From Choristoneura fumiferana (taxonomy: Eukaryota; Arthropoda; Insecta; Lepidoptera; Tortricidae), in NCBI RefSeq assembly GCF_025370935.1, contig NC_133481.1, positions 17,939,527 to 18,003,526 on the forward strand: a DNA stretch of 64,000 nt. The letters are read 5' to 3'. The notes beneath the pieces are model-generated. The model saw nothing but the letters and a program-made list of their open reading frames with translations, made no database searches and was not told the origin of the DNA. The position numbers were made by a program, and so were the translations under genes. The number at the start of each line of letters is the position of its first letter. Position 1 is the first letter of the stretch. This document shows positions 35,369 to 46,407 of this stretch, piece by piece.

Positions 35369-35730
35369 ATGACATGGCTTATTACAATGGTGCTTTTTGG
35401 ATTGTTGCCTGCAGCCAGGTTTCATTACCGTACTTCGCGCAGGCGTCAGTCATTTCTTCACCACCTTGATGATTGGCAATCTAGCACCGTCCGCTTTAAG
35501 CGAAACTTTTTTGCACACACGACTAAATTATGGAACCAGCTTCCTGGGGCAGTGTTCCCGGAGCGTTACAACTTAAGGATCCTTGAAAAACGAGCTTATG
35601 AGTTTCTCAAAGGGCCGGCAATGCACCTGTGATACCCCTCGTGTTGCCAGGTGTCCTTGGGCGGCGGTGATTGCTTCCCATCAGGTGACCCTCATGCTCT
35701 TTTCCCCCTCTTATATAAAAAAAAACAATT
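35369..35730 (+). pseudogene. LINE ORF2 C-terminal fragment and 3' UTR
   Basis: A frame open to 35632 encodes SFLHHLDDWQSSTVRFKRNF, then TKLWNQLPGAVFPERYNLRI and LEKRAYEFLKGPAMHL. LWN.LP..VFP..YNL is the conserved end of many insect LINE (Jockey/CR1-like) reverse transcriptases. The 3' UTR has GGCGGCGGTGATTGCTTCCC and CATCAGGTGACCCTCATGCT, ending in an A-run. The upstream RT and endonuclease domains are missing. Confidence 0.75.
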
Positions 35731-36379
35731 TGCTAGATAGATAACAATAGTAATCATTCTTGTACATTTTGTGGCTTGAATTATAATGAAAGAAAAACTT
35801 GCATAAATCGAGTGTTGTGTGAGTTTTTATTATTATTATTTTATTATTATTAAAGCCAAAAACAGATTTTGAACCCTCGAAATCCGGCGAGCGCAACCAA
35901 AAAGTTTTTGGCTTTAAAAAAAATCTAAAATAAAAACATGAAAAATATCAAAGGATCTTTTAAGAAAATTGGTTTAAAAAGTTTCGCGATGCGAGGTAAT
36001 AAAATCACGTGTTATTATTTTAATTTTTCACGTGTGCTTTTTATAAATCGTAAATAAAAACCACATTTTAATTTTTAGGAATTCAGCGATAATATCGAAA
36101 TTTCTAATGCCAATAAAAACAGTATGAAAAAGTAGTACTTAGGTACATCAGAGCGACAAGGCTCTAAATAAGTTCAAGAATTAAAACCCGACACGTCAAT
36201 TATGTTTTCAACCCTCTCGTGTTTGCTGGTCCCTCTGGAGCTACAAAGGGGAGACATAAAACGCACATAAAAAGACATACAACATTATGGAATGTCCTTC
36301 GCCATGCATAATGATGGGTTTGCTCAGTTTAAGTGCCAACGAGCTGTTTCACAAAAGGCAGTGTCACCAAGTCTTAGAC

Positions 36380-36500
36380 GGCCCTATAGTACGAAGTGCA
36401 AAATTCGAACTTCATGTTTTGCCGTCTCGCTGACGCTAATATTTAATACAAGAGTGAGAGAGACGGTACGATACGAACTTTGATATTCTTCGATATTCTT
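36380..36500. mobile_element. MITE of the CTACGAAATTCGAA family
   Basis: AGTACGAAGTGCAAAATTCG and CGAACTTTGATATTCTTCGA are inverted ends. CGTCTCGCTGACGCTAATAT and GAGTGAGAGAGACGGTACGA match the copies at 22640, 54412 and 59752. Confidence 0.75.
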
Positions 36501-36568
36501 TGATATAAGCAAATAACCTAAAATGACATTCTACAGGACAAGTCCATGCCTAATATAGGTGATACAGA

Positions 36569-36706
36569 TAAGGTAAATGTCCGAGTGCTCCACTCCACAC
36601 TCTATTACCCAATAGACGACAACCTGTTGTCATCTCTATTGCTAATGACAAAAGATTAAACATGCCAACTATTGGGACAGTGACGAGCACTCGAACGTTT
36701 ACCTTA
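36569..36706. mobile_element. MITE with 22-bp terminal inverted repeats
   Basis: TAAGGTAAATGTCCGAGTGC is the inverse, with two mismatches, of GCACTCGAACGTTTACCTTA. A short inner hairpin (CAATAGACGACAACC / TGTTGTCATCTCTATTG) lies in the centre. 138 bp, no ORF. Confidence 0.8.
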
Positions 36707-36757
36707 ACTATTAAAATATTTTAGGTTATCACGTACAGTGAAACTTTTTGTTTAATT

Positions 36758-36900
36758 AGGGGCTGTTTCACCACCCATTGATTAATTTTATTTGACGGAT
36801 AAATGTGATGCCGTCTCCGTCTATTCGAACGAAATAAACAGAGACGGCATCACATTGAACCGTCAGTTAACACTAATCAATGGATGGTGAAACAGGAGGT
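36758..36900. mobile_element. Palindromic MITE
   Basis: GGGGCTGTTTCACCACCCAT (then TGATTAA) is the inverse of the right end AATCAATGGATGGTGAAACA. An inner inverted pair (GTGATGCCGTCTCCGTCTAT / AGAGACGGCATCAC) makes nearly the whole 140 bp self-complementary. Confidence 0.85.
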
Positions 36901-36904
36901 TCAT

Positions 36905-37614
36905 ACATTGCAGAAAAACGATAAACAAATTAAATGCAACACGATTTTCAGAATAAAAAGGAATTAACATTTTCATACATACGAGTACATTGCAGGTTGA
37001 ATAAAAGTTAAACCCATTTAAACAAATGCGCAATCAAAATCACAACAGCTTATAAAACAGCCAAGTCAATTCATAATCCAATAATCAGGAACAGATTACT
37101 GGCATAAACGCCGCCGACGTCGGAACGTTCCAAATATGAAAAAGAAAAAAAAGAAAATCTTGATAAAACCCGCGTGGGGCGGTGACATTGCCGGGTAAAC
37201 AAATAAAACGACGACAATCGTCTGTCGTCAATTACTTGAGGGTTCCGTGAGCCTTATTTGGTGGCCAATAATACATTAAAATTAGCGTATGGAAAGTTTT
37301 CACAAAGCCTTGCGTACGATACTTTTGCATGTATTTATTTAAATGATTGGGGTAGAGTTACAATCAAGCTATTTTAATTCTTATTGTATGCATTTGTTTT
37401 TGTTACAATTTTAATTTAAAAGCGCCATGGCAAAGAAGACCCATTTTAATAGATCACATTTGATAACTTTTTTTTTTATATACAACTGAATTTTATGTTT
37501 TTTTTAAAGTCACAACTTCTTGCACAATTTTTAAGCTTTTCCAATTAAAAATACATATTTATTGTGATAATGAGAAAAGACGTTACTATGAAGCTAATAA
37601 TGACAGAAGTTAAT
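36905..37614. other. Non-coding interval
   Basis: AT-rich, no gene recognised. GAGGGTTCCGTGAGCCTTAT near 37239 may be a fragment of the GGTTCCGTA repeat. Confidence 0.35.
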
Positions 37615-37626
37615 GTGTTAAAGTTT

Positions 37627-37707
37627 CAATCGAAAATACAAACTGAAATAACAAAAAATTTGGAATTGAAATAAAAAATACAAAAAGATTCCAAAAAACC
37701 AATCTTA
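37627..37707 (-). mobile_element. 81-bp deletion derivative of the tRNA-core foldback SINE-like family
   Basis: Its minus-strand 5' end (TAAGATTGGTTTTTTGGAAT) and 3' end (TTTGTATTTTCG) are those of the full element at 47168-47417. The core, both arms and the middle are missing. GTGTTAAAGTTT flanks it on both sides (37615-37626 and 37708-37719), a 12-bp target duplication, so it probably inserted in this short form. Confidence 0.8.
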
Positions 37708-38447
37708 GTGTTAAAGTTTATCAAAAAAAAATGAGTAGGTTTTTGTTCGCGTTGATACTTGAGTTACTTTAAGGTTCCATAATGTGACTACAGAACCCTG
37801 GACCTTCAAAAAAAGGTGAGACTAAGGTGTCGGGCGGCCGTGTCGCGTTATCTTTGCTTATGAACGCTGATCAATCAAAGTTTGAAATTAAAAAGTTGAA
37901 ACAATGAGGGGTGAACTGGCTGGTGAGAAATGATGTCTTTTTCAAAGATTTTTTTTCTTTTTTCTACGTTGGTTGACATGGCTCCGGCTCGGAATTTGAA
38001 AACGGAACGGCGACCTTGCTATTAATTTTAATAATGGCTTCGATGACTTTTTGTTTTTATCTTTTTAATTCACTAATCCAAATTCTTTCATTCATTCAAC
38101 ACAGATAAATTTATTTATCAAAAGTGAACATTGGAAAGTTTACTTTGTAAATGAATTTTATTATGAAAGCATTTTATTTCTGCATGAAAGATCATGAGTA
38201 AAACTAAACTGTAAAATAAATAATGTAAAATTAGCACCTACCTAATTAAACAAGTGGTTTTAAATAAAAATGGCCATGCGCAAGCGTGACTTGACATGTG
38301 GAGAGTTAATACATAACTCGAAATTTCTATTAATGAAGACCATTTCAAATATTTGGTATAAGTAGGTAAACATGCCTTCAAAGTTATATTAGGTGTCAAA
38401 TGGTTATAAAGACAAATTTTGGACGTTTTGTCTACTGTTTTGTGACT

Positions 38448-38580
38448 GAAAGGTTGACTGGTAGAGATCCCTTAAAGGGATAAGGTCGCCTTTGTACATA
38501 ATATATTTCATTGTTTGTCATCTGTGTTTGTTTACTTATTTTGTACAATAAAAAGTTTACATACATACATACATACATAC
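38448..38580 (+). repeat. LINE 3' UTR with (CATA)n end
   Basis: CTGGTAGAGATCCCTTAAAG, GGATAAGGTCGCCTTTGTAC and TTTGTACAATAAAAAGTTTA (with AATAAA), then (CATA)n at 38559-38580. This is the typical 3' end of a lepidopteran CR1/L2-like LINE. Confidence 0.7.
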
Positions 38581-39203
38581 TGTCAATATTCAATGCTAAA
38601 CTCTTCTCTACGAATTTTTAAGACACCTTTACAAGCTGTCATGGCGCTTTCGTCAAACATTCGTGTTTGTTACATTCGTCAATATTACAAAAAAAAACTA
38701 CCCATGGAACCCTAAAACCATAAAAAAATCCCATAACACAAGAATACGAAGCCACATAGTTTTCATAATAAAGCGCTAAACTTTAATTGAAAATTGCTCG
38801 CTTCGTCTGAACAAAAAATGGCGGCGAGTGGCGAAAATGCCCGACGCCCGCCGGAGATTGCCGAAGGCGATCACCATTATACATAATTACTCAATCTTTG
38901 AATTGTTTCTTCGCGAGTTTTGGAGAAATGTCAAATGCTGACGCACTAACAAGGTTAGTATTATTGTTTGATACAATGTTGTTTTGATAAGATTTTTTAT
39001 ACCTTTTATATGATTGTAAAATGGAATGTATGGAATTTTGATTGTCTCTGCTCGGTTACTTTTGGTCTCGATAGCGTTGATAGGTTAAAATGTCATCGTT
39101 TTTATTGTCTTTAAAAACCAGTGTCGCCGATTTTCACTTTTTCCGCTAAAGTGTTTTCACAGAATTTCAGTACTCATCAGTGTAATGTATTTTTTTTAGT
39201 TAA

Positions 39204-39313
39204 ATTTCTGCAGTAACCCATTTTTTGAAGCACAATTTCTGCAATAGGTTACCCATTTTTGAAACACAATTTCTGCAATAACCTATTTTTTGAAGCACAA
39301 CTTCTGCAGTAAC
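39204..39313. repeat. Minisatellite, 31-34 bp unit, about 3.4 copies
   Basis: ATTTCTGCAGTAACCCATTT and its variants begin at 39204, 39235, 39269 and 39300, each followed by TTTTGAA(G/A)CACA. Units differ by short indels. Confidence 0.8.
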
Positions 39314-39797
39314 ACTTCAACTCAAGCGGTGCTTCATTACAGACCTAGCGAGAAAAATAAACATAATAAGGAATGTAGCTTTTTAGCCATATGAGCATCT
39401 CGCGCTTTTAACACGTAGAACATTTTCAAAATCCTGATTATTAGTTCTGTGACTTTCAAACATTTGTATTATCTGATTCAGACACCACAGCGATACTTTC
39501 TAATCTTATATTCATTGTTTATTAAATATACGATGAATAATTTTGTAATTATGAATAATTAATATATGAATCACGTTTCATGACTCATGCATGATACCAT
39601 TGTCTGAGTTAAAATTGAGTTACATTAGAAAAGAAATATTTTCATACAGTACTTTTTGTAGATCAGTGAATTTCAGATGTTGCTATGAAAGCAAATTTCG
39701 TGTCCCCACCCTCAAATAAGTGGGAGTGTCAAATGCTTCCACTATCAAAATAATGAATTGAAGATGTTAAGAATATCTCTTAAACACACTATATCAG

Positions 39798-39962
39798 ATT
39801 ATGATTAGTTTTTTGGAGTCTTTTTGTATTTTTTATTTCAACTCCAAATTTGTTACTTTTGAAACCACATCGAAAATACAAACTGAGACATGGATGCACA
39901 GTCCCAGTGCTGGTCTCTTTTTCTGGTTTTTCTGTGCATCCATGTCTCAGTTTGTATTTTCG
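39798..39962 (+). mobile_element. 165-bp deletion derivative of the tRNA-core foldback SINE-like family
   Basis: It starts ATTATGATTAGTTTTTTGGA and ends CAGTTTGTATTTTCG, matching the full element. The outer parts of both arms are kept (GAGACATGGATGCACAG and its inverse), but most of the tRNA-like core and the inner left arm are deleted. ACACTATATCAG is duplicated at 39786-39797 and 39963-39974, a 12-bp target duplication. Confidence 0.85.
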
Positions 39963-39974
39963 ACACTATATCAG

Positions 39975-40072
39975 GGCCCAATTGCATAACAAACTACAAG
40001 CAAATAGTATTAGTGAATTTCAATACAAAATCGCTAATACTATTAGCTTGTAATTTATTCTGCAATTGGGCC
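39975..40072. mobile_element. 98-bp palindromic MITE with CAG target duplication
   Basis: GGCCCAATTGCATAACAAAC is the near inverse of the right end TAATTTATTCTGCAATTGGG plus CC. An inner AATAGTATTAG / CTAATACTATT pair continues the symmetry. CAG lies on both sides. It directly abuts the target duplication of the preceding element. Confidence 0.8.
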
Positions 40073-40093
40073 CAGATAGAAAACTCCAAAGAA

Positions 40094-40377
40094 AAGGAAG
40101 GAAGAGGATCGTGGGTTCAAACCCCGACTCGCACCTCTGAGTTTTTCGAAATCATGTGCGGAATTACATTTGAAATTTACCACGAGCTTTACGGTGAAGG
40201 AAAACATCGTGAGGAAACCTGCACAACAAACCTGCGAAGCAATTCAACGGTGTGTGTGAAGTTCCCAATCCGCACTGGGCCCGCGTGGGAACTACTGCCC
40301 AAGCCCTCTTATTCCAAGAGGAGGCCTGTGCCCTGCAGTGGGATGTATATAGGCTGGGATGATGATGATGATGAGAA
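40094..40377 (+). mobile_element. tRNA-like SINE, 5'-truncated
   Basis: GTGGGTTCAAACCCCGACTC is a B-box-like head. The body has TTTGAAATTTACCACGAGCT, CATCGTGAGGAAACCTGCAC and AAGTTCCCAATCCGCACTGG. The tail is GAGGCCTGTGCCCTGCAGTG, then GGATGTATATAGGCTGGGAT and (GAT)n at 40357-40374. Tail-only copies are at 22244-22325 and 45661-45735. The tail resembles that of RTE-type LINEs, which may supply its reverse transcriptase. Confidence 0.8.
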
Positions 40378-40911
40378 AACGTGAGCCGACACACACTTGC
40401 CAGGTTTTATTGACGTACTTTTAAGATGTCTTAACAAATCGTGATGGTATTAATAAGATTACTCTTACTTTCTCGCCCCCGGTGTATTGAAACTTAGCTA
40501 ATTAAAGCCCACACTCATTAAATGAGTACTGATTTTTAAAAACACTCATAACTCCATTACCATAACAATTGAAACTTGAACCTTAAGTAACTTAAGTTGC
40601 AGTTTAATTTAGAAGCGAACAAAATGAAGATACGTCCTTTCGAATAAAATATGGCATGATAATATAAATTGTTCTCAAGTTCCAATGTAATCGTATTCGA
40701 CTTTAGACTTTGAAAGTTTAGTCGCAGAGTCTAAATTAGGTTTTATAAGTAGTGGATGTTAGATCTGTTTGAATATAACGTCTCTAATAATAATATATGA
40801 TGTAATTTCGGTCGTTACGCATAAATTAACTTGATTTTATCGCAAACTTTTGTTGAACAGTGAATAATTAAAATATTCTTCCTTTAATTAAATACACTAG
40901 TAGAAACTATT

Positions 40912-41127
40912 ATTATTATAAATGCGAAAGTTTGTAAGTCTATTTGTTTGTTTGTTTGCTACTTCATCACGTCTAAACCACTGAACCGATTTATATGAAA
41001 TTCGGTATACGGATAGTTTGAGTCCCGGAGAAGGACATAGGATAGTTTTATCCCGGAAAATTGATTATTTTCCGCGGGATAGCGATAAACGAATTCTACG
41101 CGGACGGAGTCGCGGGTAACGGCTAGT
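40912..41127 (+). repeat. GCTAGT-ended repeat (Lep1/Helitron-like)
   Basis: It starts ATTATAAATGCGAAAGTTTG, has GAGTCCCGGAGAAGGACATA and ATCCCGGAAAATTGATTATT, and ends GAGTCGCGGGTAACGGCTAG plus T. This is the most complete copy of this subtype. No inverted ends, no ORF of its own; the 63-residue minus-strand frame is a shadow. Confidence 0.65.
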
Positions 41128-41658
41128 GAAATATATTTTTCACTTCTCATGCTCGTATTTGTGCTGGATCTAGTGACATAAAATTTATTTTTATTATCTC
41201 GTGCATCAAGTAAAATCTTCGTCTAAGACCAAGGTAATCAGGTGTCAACAGCCACAAACAAAAAGTTTCTCTATATTTTGTTAATATTTTTTATTTCATG
41301 TAAATCTGAAAATCAATCAAATCAATCAAAATAAATCAATAAAACTAAAACTGTATAATTATATAGCACTGCATGAAAAATAAAAGGTGCCTAATAAGTG
41401 AACAATTGTGTCCTCTCAATCGAAGCGAAGAGCAGAGTGTAAAACTCGAGCATTAAACCCATTTTCTTGCCTTACCGGCTCGGGGGGCTATATGAACGTC
41501 TCGGTTAAAATGGCTCGTTTTATGCACTTGTAGTACAATCTACTATATTTGCGTAACATTATGTCATAATAGGCGGTGATCAGTTTGAGTTTCAATAAGT
41601 ATCAATAATGTCATTTACCTTATAAAAGTAAGCATGCAAAAATGTTCTTAGTCTAAAT

Positions 41659-41880
41659 CGACGACCGGATGGCCAAGTGGTTAGAGAACCTGACTACGAA
41701 GCTTGAGGTCCCGGGTTCGATTCCCGGCCGGGGCAGATATTTGTGTGAATAACACGAATGTTTGTTCTCGGGTCTTGGATGTTTAATATGTATTTAAGTA
41801 TGTATTTATCTGTAAGTATAAGTATGTTTATCCGTTGCCTAGTATCCATAGTACAAGCTTTGCTATTTATTATTTATTTA
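41659..41880 (+). mobile_element. tRNA-derived SINE with target duplication
   Basis: The tRNA-like head (41659-41735) has GATGGCCAAGTGGTTAGAGA (A-box region) and GGGTTCGATTCCC (B-box). The body is CTCGGGTCTTGGATGTTTAA, TATCCGTTGCCTAGTATCCA and ATAGTACAAGCTTTGCTATT, with a TATTTATTATTTATTTA tail. TCTAAAT flanks it at 41652-41658 and 41881-41887. It matches the copy at 16610-16874. Confidence 0.9.
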
Positions 41881-42133
41881 TCTAAATAAAGCTAAAAGTT
41901 GAATAAAGTTCACATTTCGATTTCATTAACAATTAAAGTACCTAGAATTCAATGCTGTAGAATTTTATGACATTTTCGATTATTTTTAGACGTCCTATAC
42001 CTACCTTCTTCTACTAGATAACCTGGAATTTTCTACCATGTCAACAAAAATGTGTCCTTGTTAATCAAATAAAAAATAAACGCGTGAGTGAACAGGCGGC
42101 TAGGGTCCAGCCAACAGGTTGGTTGGTGTCCAA

Positions 42134-42373
42134 CGTTTTTTAACCCCCGACCGACGCAAAAAGAGGGGTGTTATAAGTTTGACCGCTATGTGTGTCTGTC
42201 TGTGGCACCGTAGCTCTCAAACGGGTGAACCGATTCGAAAATGTTTTTTATTTGAAAGCAGGTTTTCTAGCGGTGGTTCTTAGACATATTTTATCAAAAT
42301 CGGTTCAGCCGCTTTTGAGATAGGGAACTTTGAAGTGACAATGTCGGGGGCTTTCAAATTTTTTGTTGGTTAG
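42134..42373 (+). repeat. CCCCGACGCAAAAAGAGG repeat, near full length
   Basis: TTTTTTAACCCCCGACCGAC, AAAAGAGGGGTGTTATAAGT, ACCGTAGCTCTCAAACGGGT, AATCGGTTCAGCCGCTTTTG and an end TTTTTTGTTGGTTAGGTTA. Both termini are shared with 44173-44403. Non-coding, class unknown. Confidence 0.75.
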
Positions 42374-42598
42374 GTTACAAGCGAGTGTAACGTTTGTCGC
42401 TAGACCGGCAACGTACCACGTCGAAATTGGTCCATCCGTTTGAGAGCGACGATGGTACACACACGTGGGGGCTAAAAATAACAGGCTGAAACTAGTACCT
42501 ACGTATTCCACCCTAAGTAAAATTATGGGTGTCTATGGTGGATTGTTTCCTATCAAGTAAATTGCCTGATCAATTATTTATCGTATCAAAAAATGGCA

Positions 42599-42870
42599 GC
42601 GCCAAGGTTCGCATACCTACACTTCGCAAGTCATACCGTAACGTTTGTCCGAATCATCGTTTGTCATAATTTTTTTCCCACTGGAAACTTAAATTTTTCT
42701 GAAGTTTTTAAATGGTCTTATAGAAAACTTTAGGTTAGGTTAGGTTTGTTTTATAACAATTATGAACAATTAAGTATTGTATTCAGAGAAAAAAGAGTTA
42801 TGACAAACGATCATTATGACAAACATTACATTCGGACTATCAACAAGTATGCGAGCCGATATGGACCCTC
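42599..42870. mobile_element. Short inverted-repeat element, long form
   Basis: Starts GCGCCAAGGTTCGCATACCT and ends GTATGCGAGCCGATATGGAC. Its arms include GTCCGAATCATCGTTTGTCA and TATGACAAACGATCATTATG in inverse order. It has about 120 bp in the middle (42665-42790) that the copy at 3799-3950 lacks, including a TTAGGTTAGGTTAGG run. Confidence 0.7.
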
Positions 42871-44172
42871 AAAAAATACTAAAAACAATTGAACTAAAAA
42901 GTTTGGATTTGAAGAAGAAAGAGTAACAACGGTTAGTCACAGGACTTGCTTCAAACGCCCAGTTATAAATGGCGTCCGATACAAAACTGCTTATTTTAAT
43001 TTATCATGCCATCTTCCCTGACTCTAACCATCTTTAAGAGATGGCGAGATTAATCTCTCTTCGAGTTCTGTGTTATTACCGTTTTGATATCAATTAGTTT
43101 GTATAGCTTAATAATATATCATTTGACATTAAATCCTGCACTTCAATAATTTTACAAAATTGGTATCAATCTGTCTTTTGCAATCCAATTACCTCTCAGC
43201 TACTGTTTTCATCTCTTTCAACTCGCTAGTTAGGAAAATATCCCCATTGCTAAGATTCACACAAAGCGGTCCATCTGACAAGTATTCTAATCTATGGTCA
43301 ATTTATTCCCCTAAAATTAACACTCAAGAGCCCACCTCTGTGATTATAATACCGGAAACGCTAAAGAATAAACAATCTCGCAGACAACTCTAGCGGCTGT
43401 AATTTACTGCCTAACTACCCCTTTCCTCAGTGAGGCTTAATTGAAACAGCTCGCTCCGCCGGCCATAACTTCGCTCCGCTGTCATCGGTCATAACATCTA
43501 GCAGTGCGAGATCCCGTTGCAGTTTATGCGATGACTAGAAGTTAAATAAACCTAATGATACTATTTAAACGTACTTTTTAATTGAGTTTATGATGAGCAT
43601 ATTTAATACAGGGTTATTTATTTCAATTCACCGGCATCCCTTTACGCCTTAATTTTTGTTACTAAAACATACTTTTTAGTTCTTCGCTTGGTCATAACTT
43701 AATGTTGGGTGTAATAGCTTTTGCAAAGTTGAATAAAACTTTGTTTTTTTGCATTACCCCGTGCTGCACTATGTTATTCATTAAACCCTGCCGCGTGCCC
43801 TCGCCCACCCCGCGCGAATGGACGCCAACGAACTTCAACAAATAATATGTATAGGTTCTAATTCCATTTTCCCCTCGTACTTGACCAAGGTTAGAACAGG
43901 CTATTTTCAAAAATGAAAATTTGCGTAAAGTATGTATGAACCGGTCTAGGTATATCAGTGAAATCAAATTTCTTTTTTATCTAGGTTTTTACTACTCACT
44001 GTAATTCAAAGTAAGTCAGGTTTTGAGCACTCCTAACGTTTATAAATGTTTTATTTGGCAAATTAATCTGAAACTATAAAAAACTATGGTAGGTACACAA
44101 TTTTTGGAAATAATAGTATTGATATTTATGTATTAAACTGGGGTAAACCTTTTTGTTCAGTCGTAAAGTTTA
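42871..44172. other. Interval without recognised genes
   Basis: Frames of 77 residues (43160-43393, plus) and 91 residues (43692-43967, minus) have no domain I can recognise. No repeat partner in the window. Confidence 0.35.
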
Positions 44173-44403
44173 TTTTTAACCCCCGACGCAAAAAGAGGGG
44201 TGCTATAAGTTTGACCGCTATGTGCGTCTGTCTGTGACACCGTAGCTCTTAAACGAGTGAACCGATTTGAAAGCGGTTTTTTATTTGAAAGCAGGATTTT
44301 CAGCAATTGTTTTTAGACAAGTTTAAAAAAACGGTTAAGCCGTTTTTGAGATATTGAACTTTAAAGTGACAATGTCGAGGGTTTTCCAACATTTTGTTGG
44401 TTA
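44173..44403 (+). repeat. CCCCGACGCAAAAAGAGG repeat
   Basis: TTTTTAACCCCCGACGCAAA start and CAACATTTTGTTGGTTA end, with ACCGTAGCTCTTAAACGAGT inside; close to 42134-42373. Confidence 0.75.
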
Positions 44404-44504
44404 TTCTGATTCATTTATAATTTTAGGAAGTTGCAAACGATTATGTATGTCGATTTGTATAGGCTTTGCTTAAGTAGGAATATATGCGTAATCATAAAAG
44501 ATCG

Positions 44505-44680
44505 ACTGTGTTTCCCGAACACTACAATTTGGCCGCTTTCAAATCCAGGGTGAATGAGCATTTACTAGGCAAACGTGCTCCATCGTAGGCCTCATCCTCG
44601 CTTTCCGTCAGGCGTGATTGTGGCCAAACGCAAGCCTATACTGTATAAAATAAAAAATCTTATGACGTAAGAAAATTGAC
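44505..44680 (+). pseudogene. LINE ORF2 C-terminal fragment and 3' UTR
   Basis: TVFPEHYNLAAFKSRVNEHL then LGKRAPS and a stop at 44586-44588. VFP.HYNL..FKSRVN.HLLGKR is a common C-terminus of lepidopteran LINE reverse transcriptases. The 3' UTR has CTTTCCGTCAGGCGTGATTG and AACGCAAGCCTATACTGTAT. The copy at 46110-46330 has the same layout on the other strand. Confidence 0.8.
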
Positions 44681-44689
44681 AACTTACCC

Positions 44690-45610
44690 TTATACTAGAA
44701 CCATTACATAGAAACACATGAAGCATCAAAATGAAAATAACTCAATACTACGTTATGCTATTTTCCTTTTTATTCCTATAATAATACATTCCGAAGTCAA
44801 CTTCCTATTTATTTACAGTTCGTTGCACAATTAGAGTAAGTATAATGTAGTTTGAATCTTCGTTAGTGAAATAATAAGATTTAAATTTCAATGGCTGTAA
44901 TAAAAGGGGTGGTTTCAGATATGAGATATTGTTATTTATGTTGATGCAGAGATATAATCTCACAGGTGAGAATATTTTAAATGAGATCTTTCATTAAGGA
45001 TTAGTCGCGATTTGTCGAGAGATATAGGAGGTAATTATAATTTGTAATTGTTGTAGGTAGAATTTGCATTTTATGTATTTGAGTTCACACTCTTTTAATA
45101 AAAAAACTCTTGATATTTTACTCAAGTTATAAGGGCTGCATAGTCACTTTAATGGATGTCCATAATTTTTTTTAAATTGTCGTATGAAAAAATATGCGTC
45201 CGTAATTTTTTGGATCTAACTGACAGACTAATTAATATTCTTAGGGATCTAGTCTTATAGGCTATTTCGCTTCTTTTGACCCTTCTGCGAATCTCTTCAT
45301 CTCTCTCACTCATAGAAACTGAGCATAATCCATACAGACAGTAATCCTAAATTATAAATTACTTTTCACACCCCTAGCAAACCACTTGTCATTATACAGA
45401 AGTGGCTACACATCCTTTTCGAAAAGGCGTCAGTGCACATCAAATTGATCTATGCAGTCGATTACGTCGTAACACAAGGATATTAGAAACCGCCTCGAAC
45501 CGGTTTCGGGTGGTTAATTAAGGCTTAGGGCTGTCACAGCCCTGATTAATTTATTCTAGTCTTGTTTAATTTATTTTAACATATTTTATGTAGGTATCTA
45601 TTTATTAAAT
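44690..45610. other. Non-coding AT-rich interval
   Basis: No gene or repeat recognised. Confidence 0.4.
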
Positions 45611-45611
45611 A

Positions 45612-45657
45612 AATAAATATCACGGCACACTTGACGCCATTTGACATAGTCCTAAAG
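45612..45657 (-). repeat. 3' tail of the tRNA-derived SINE
   Basis: AAATAAATATCACGGCACAC and TTGACATAGTCCTAAAGC match the tail region at 16620-16665 of the minus-strand SINE. The tRNA head is absent. Confidence 0.6.
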
Positions 45658-45660
45658 CAA

Positions 45661-45735
45661 CAGCCCAAGTTCTTTCATTCTGGGAGGAGGCCTGTGCCCA
45701 GTGGTGGGATGTATAAAGTCTGGGATGATAAACAT
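45661..45735 (+). repeat. SINE 3' tail (GGCCTGTGCCCAG family)
   Basis: GAGGAGGCCTGTGCCCAGTG and GGATGTATAAAGTCTGGGAT match the 3' end of 40094-40377. It is joined directly to the preceding, unrelated SINE tail. Confidence 0.65.
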
Positions 45736-46109
45736 ACTAGAAAATAAATATGAGCGTGTCGATTAACAAATCAATAATTGCTACAAAAGCGGTTCAATAT
45801 TATCAATTTTCTTCATCAATTGGACTAAAACAAAAATTAAACAAAATATCGCCGGTGAAAACGTAATAACAAATTACCATTATTACTGAAGGAATGACTG
45901 GCTTTAGAGGAATGCCGGTGTCCATAGGAACGGTTAATGTATAGTGTCTATTTAATGGGAATAATTTGAGACCACGCAGGACAAAAGTGATGCAGTGCGT
46001 TGGGTATAGGGTGACCACTCGGCATGAAAAGTTCTACAATAATTTGCCAGTCCCGATCTAGCGAAATTATTGGATTGCGACGGGTATTTAAAGCCCTATG
46101 AACTTTTTT

Positions 46110-46330
46110 ATACAGAAATAGGCTTGCCCACAATTACGCCTGATGGTAAGCGAAAATGTGGACTAAGAAGGAACACGCTTGCCTCATAAATGCCCATTCA
46201 CCCTAGATTTGAAGACGGCCAGATTGTAGCGATCAGGGAACGCAGAAGCCGGCAGAGCGTTCCACTCCTTAGCTGTCAGGATAATATAGGACGAGCGAAA
46301 CCGCTATCGGTACCGCTCTGCTTTCAGAGC
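46110..46330 (-). pseudogene. LINE ORF2 C-terminal fragment and 3' UTR
   Basis: The minus strand encodes YIILTAKEWNALPASAFPDR then YNLAVFKSRVNGHL and a stop. The 3' UTR has TTCGCTTACCATCAGGCGTA and TGTGGGCAAGCCTATTTCTG. Same family as 44505-44680. All catalytic domains are lost. Minus-strand frames at 45803-46133 run on from this and have no domain. Confidence 0.8.
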
Positions 46331-46407
46331 ATGACATGAGTGCGTGTGAGCTAACTTTGGGGGCGGCAGACGTGAACTTGCCTTCGAAATCCAAAAGCTT
46401 AATGGTT

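Noticed and set aside
39890..40384. 164-residue frame, the longest without N
   Set aside because: It crosses three unrelated mobile elements (SINE-like derivative, MITE, SINE), so it is a chance fusion.
41659..41735. Possible functional tRNA gene
   Set aside because: The anticodon arm does not pair properly and it is the head of a SINE that has a second copy and a target duplication.
42724..42740. TTAGGTTAGGTTAGG as interstitial telomere
   Set aside because: Only three units, inside a mobile element; this word is frequent in insect DNA by chance.
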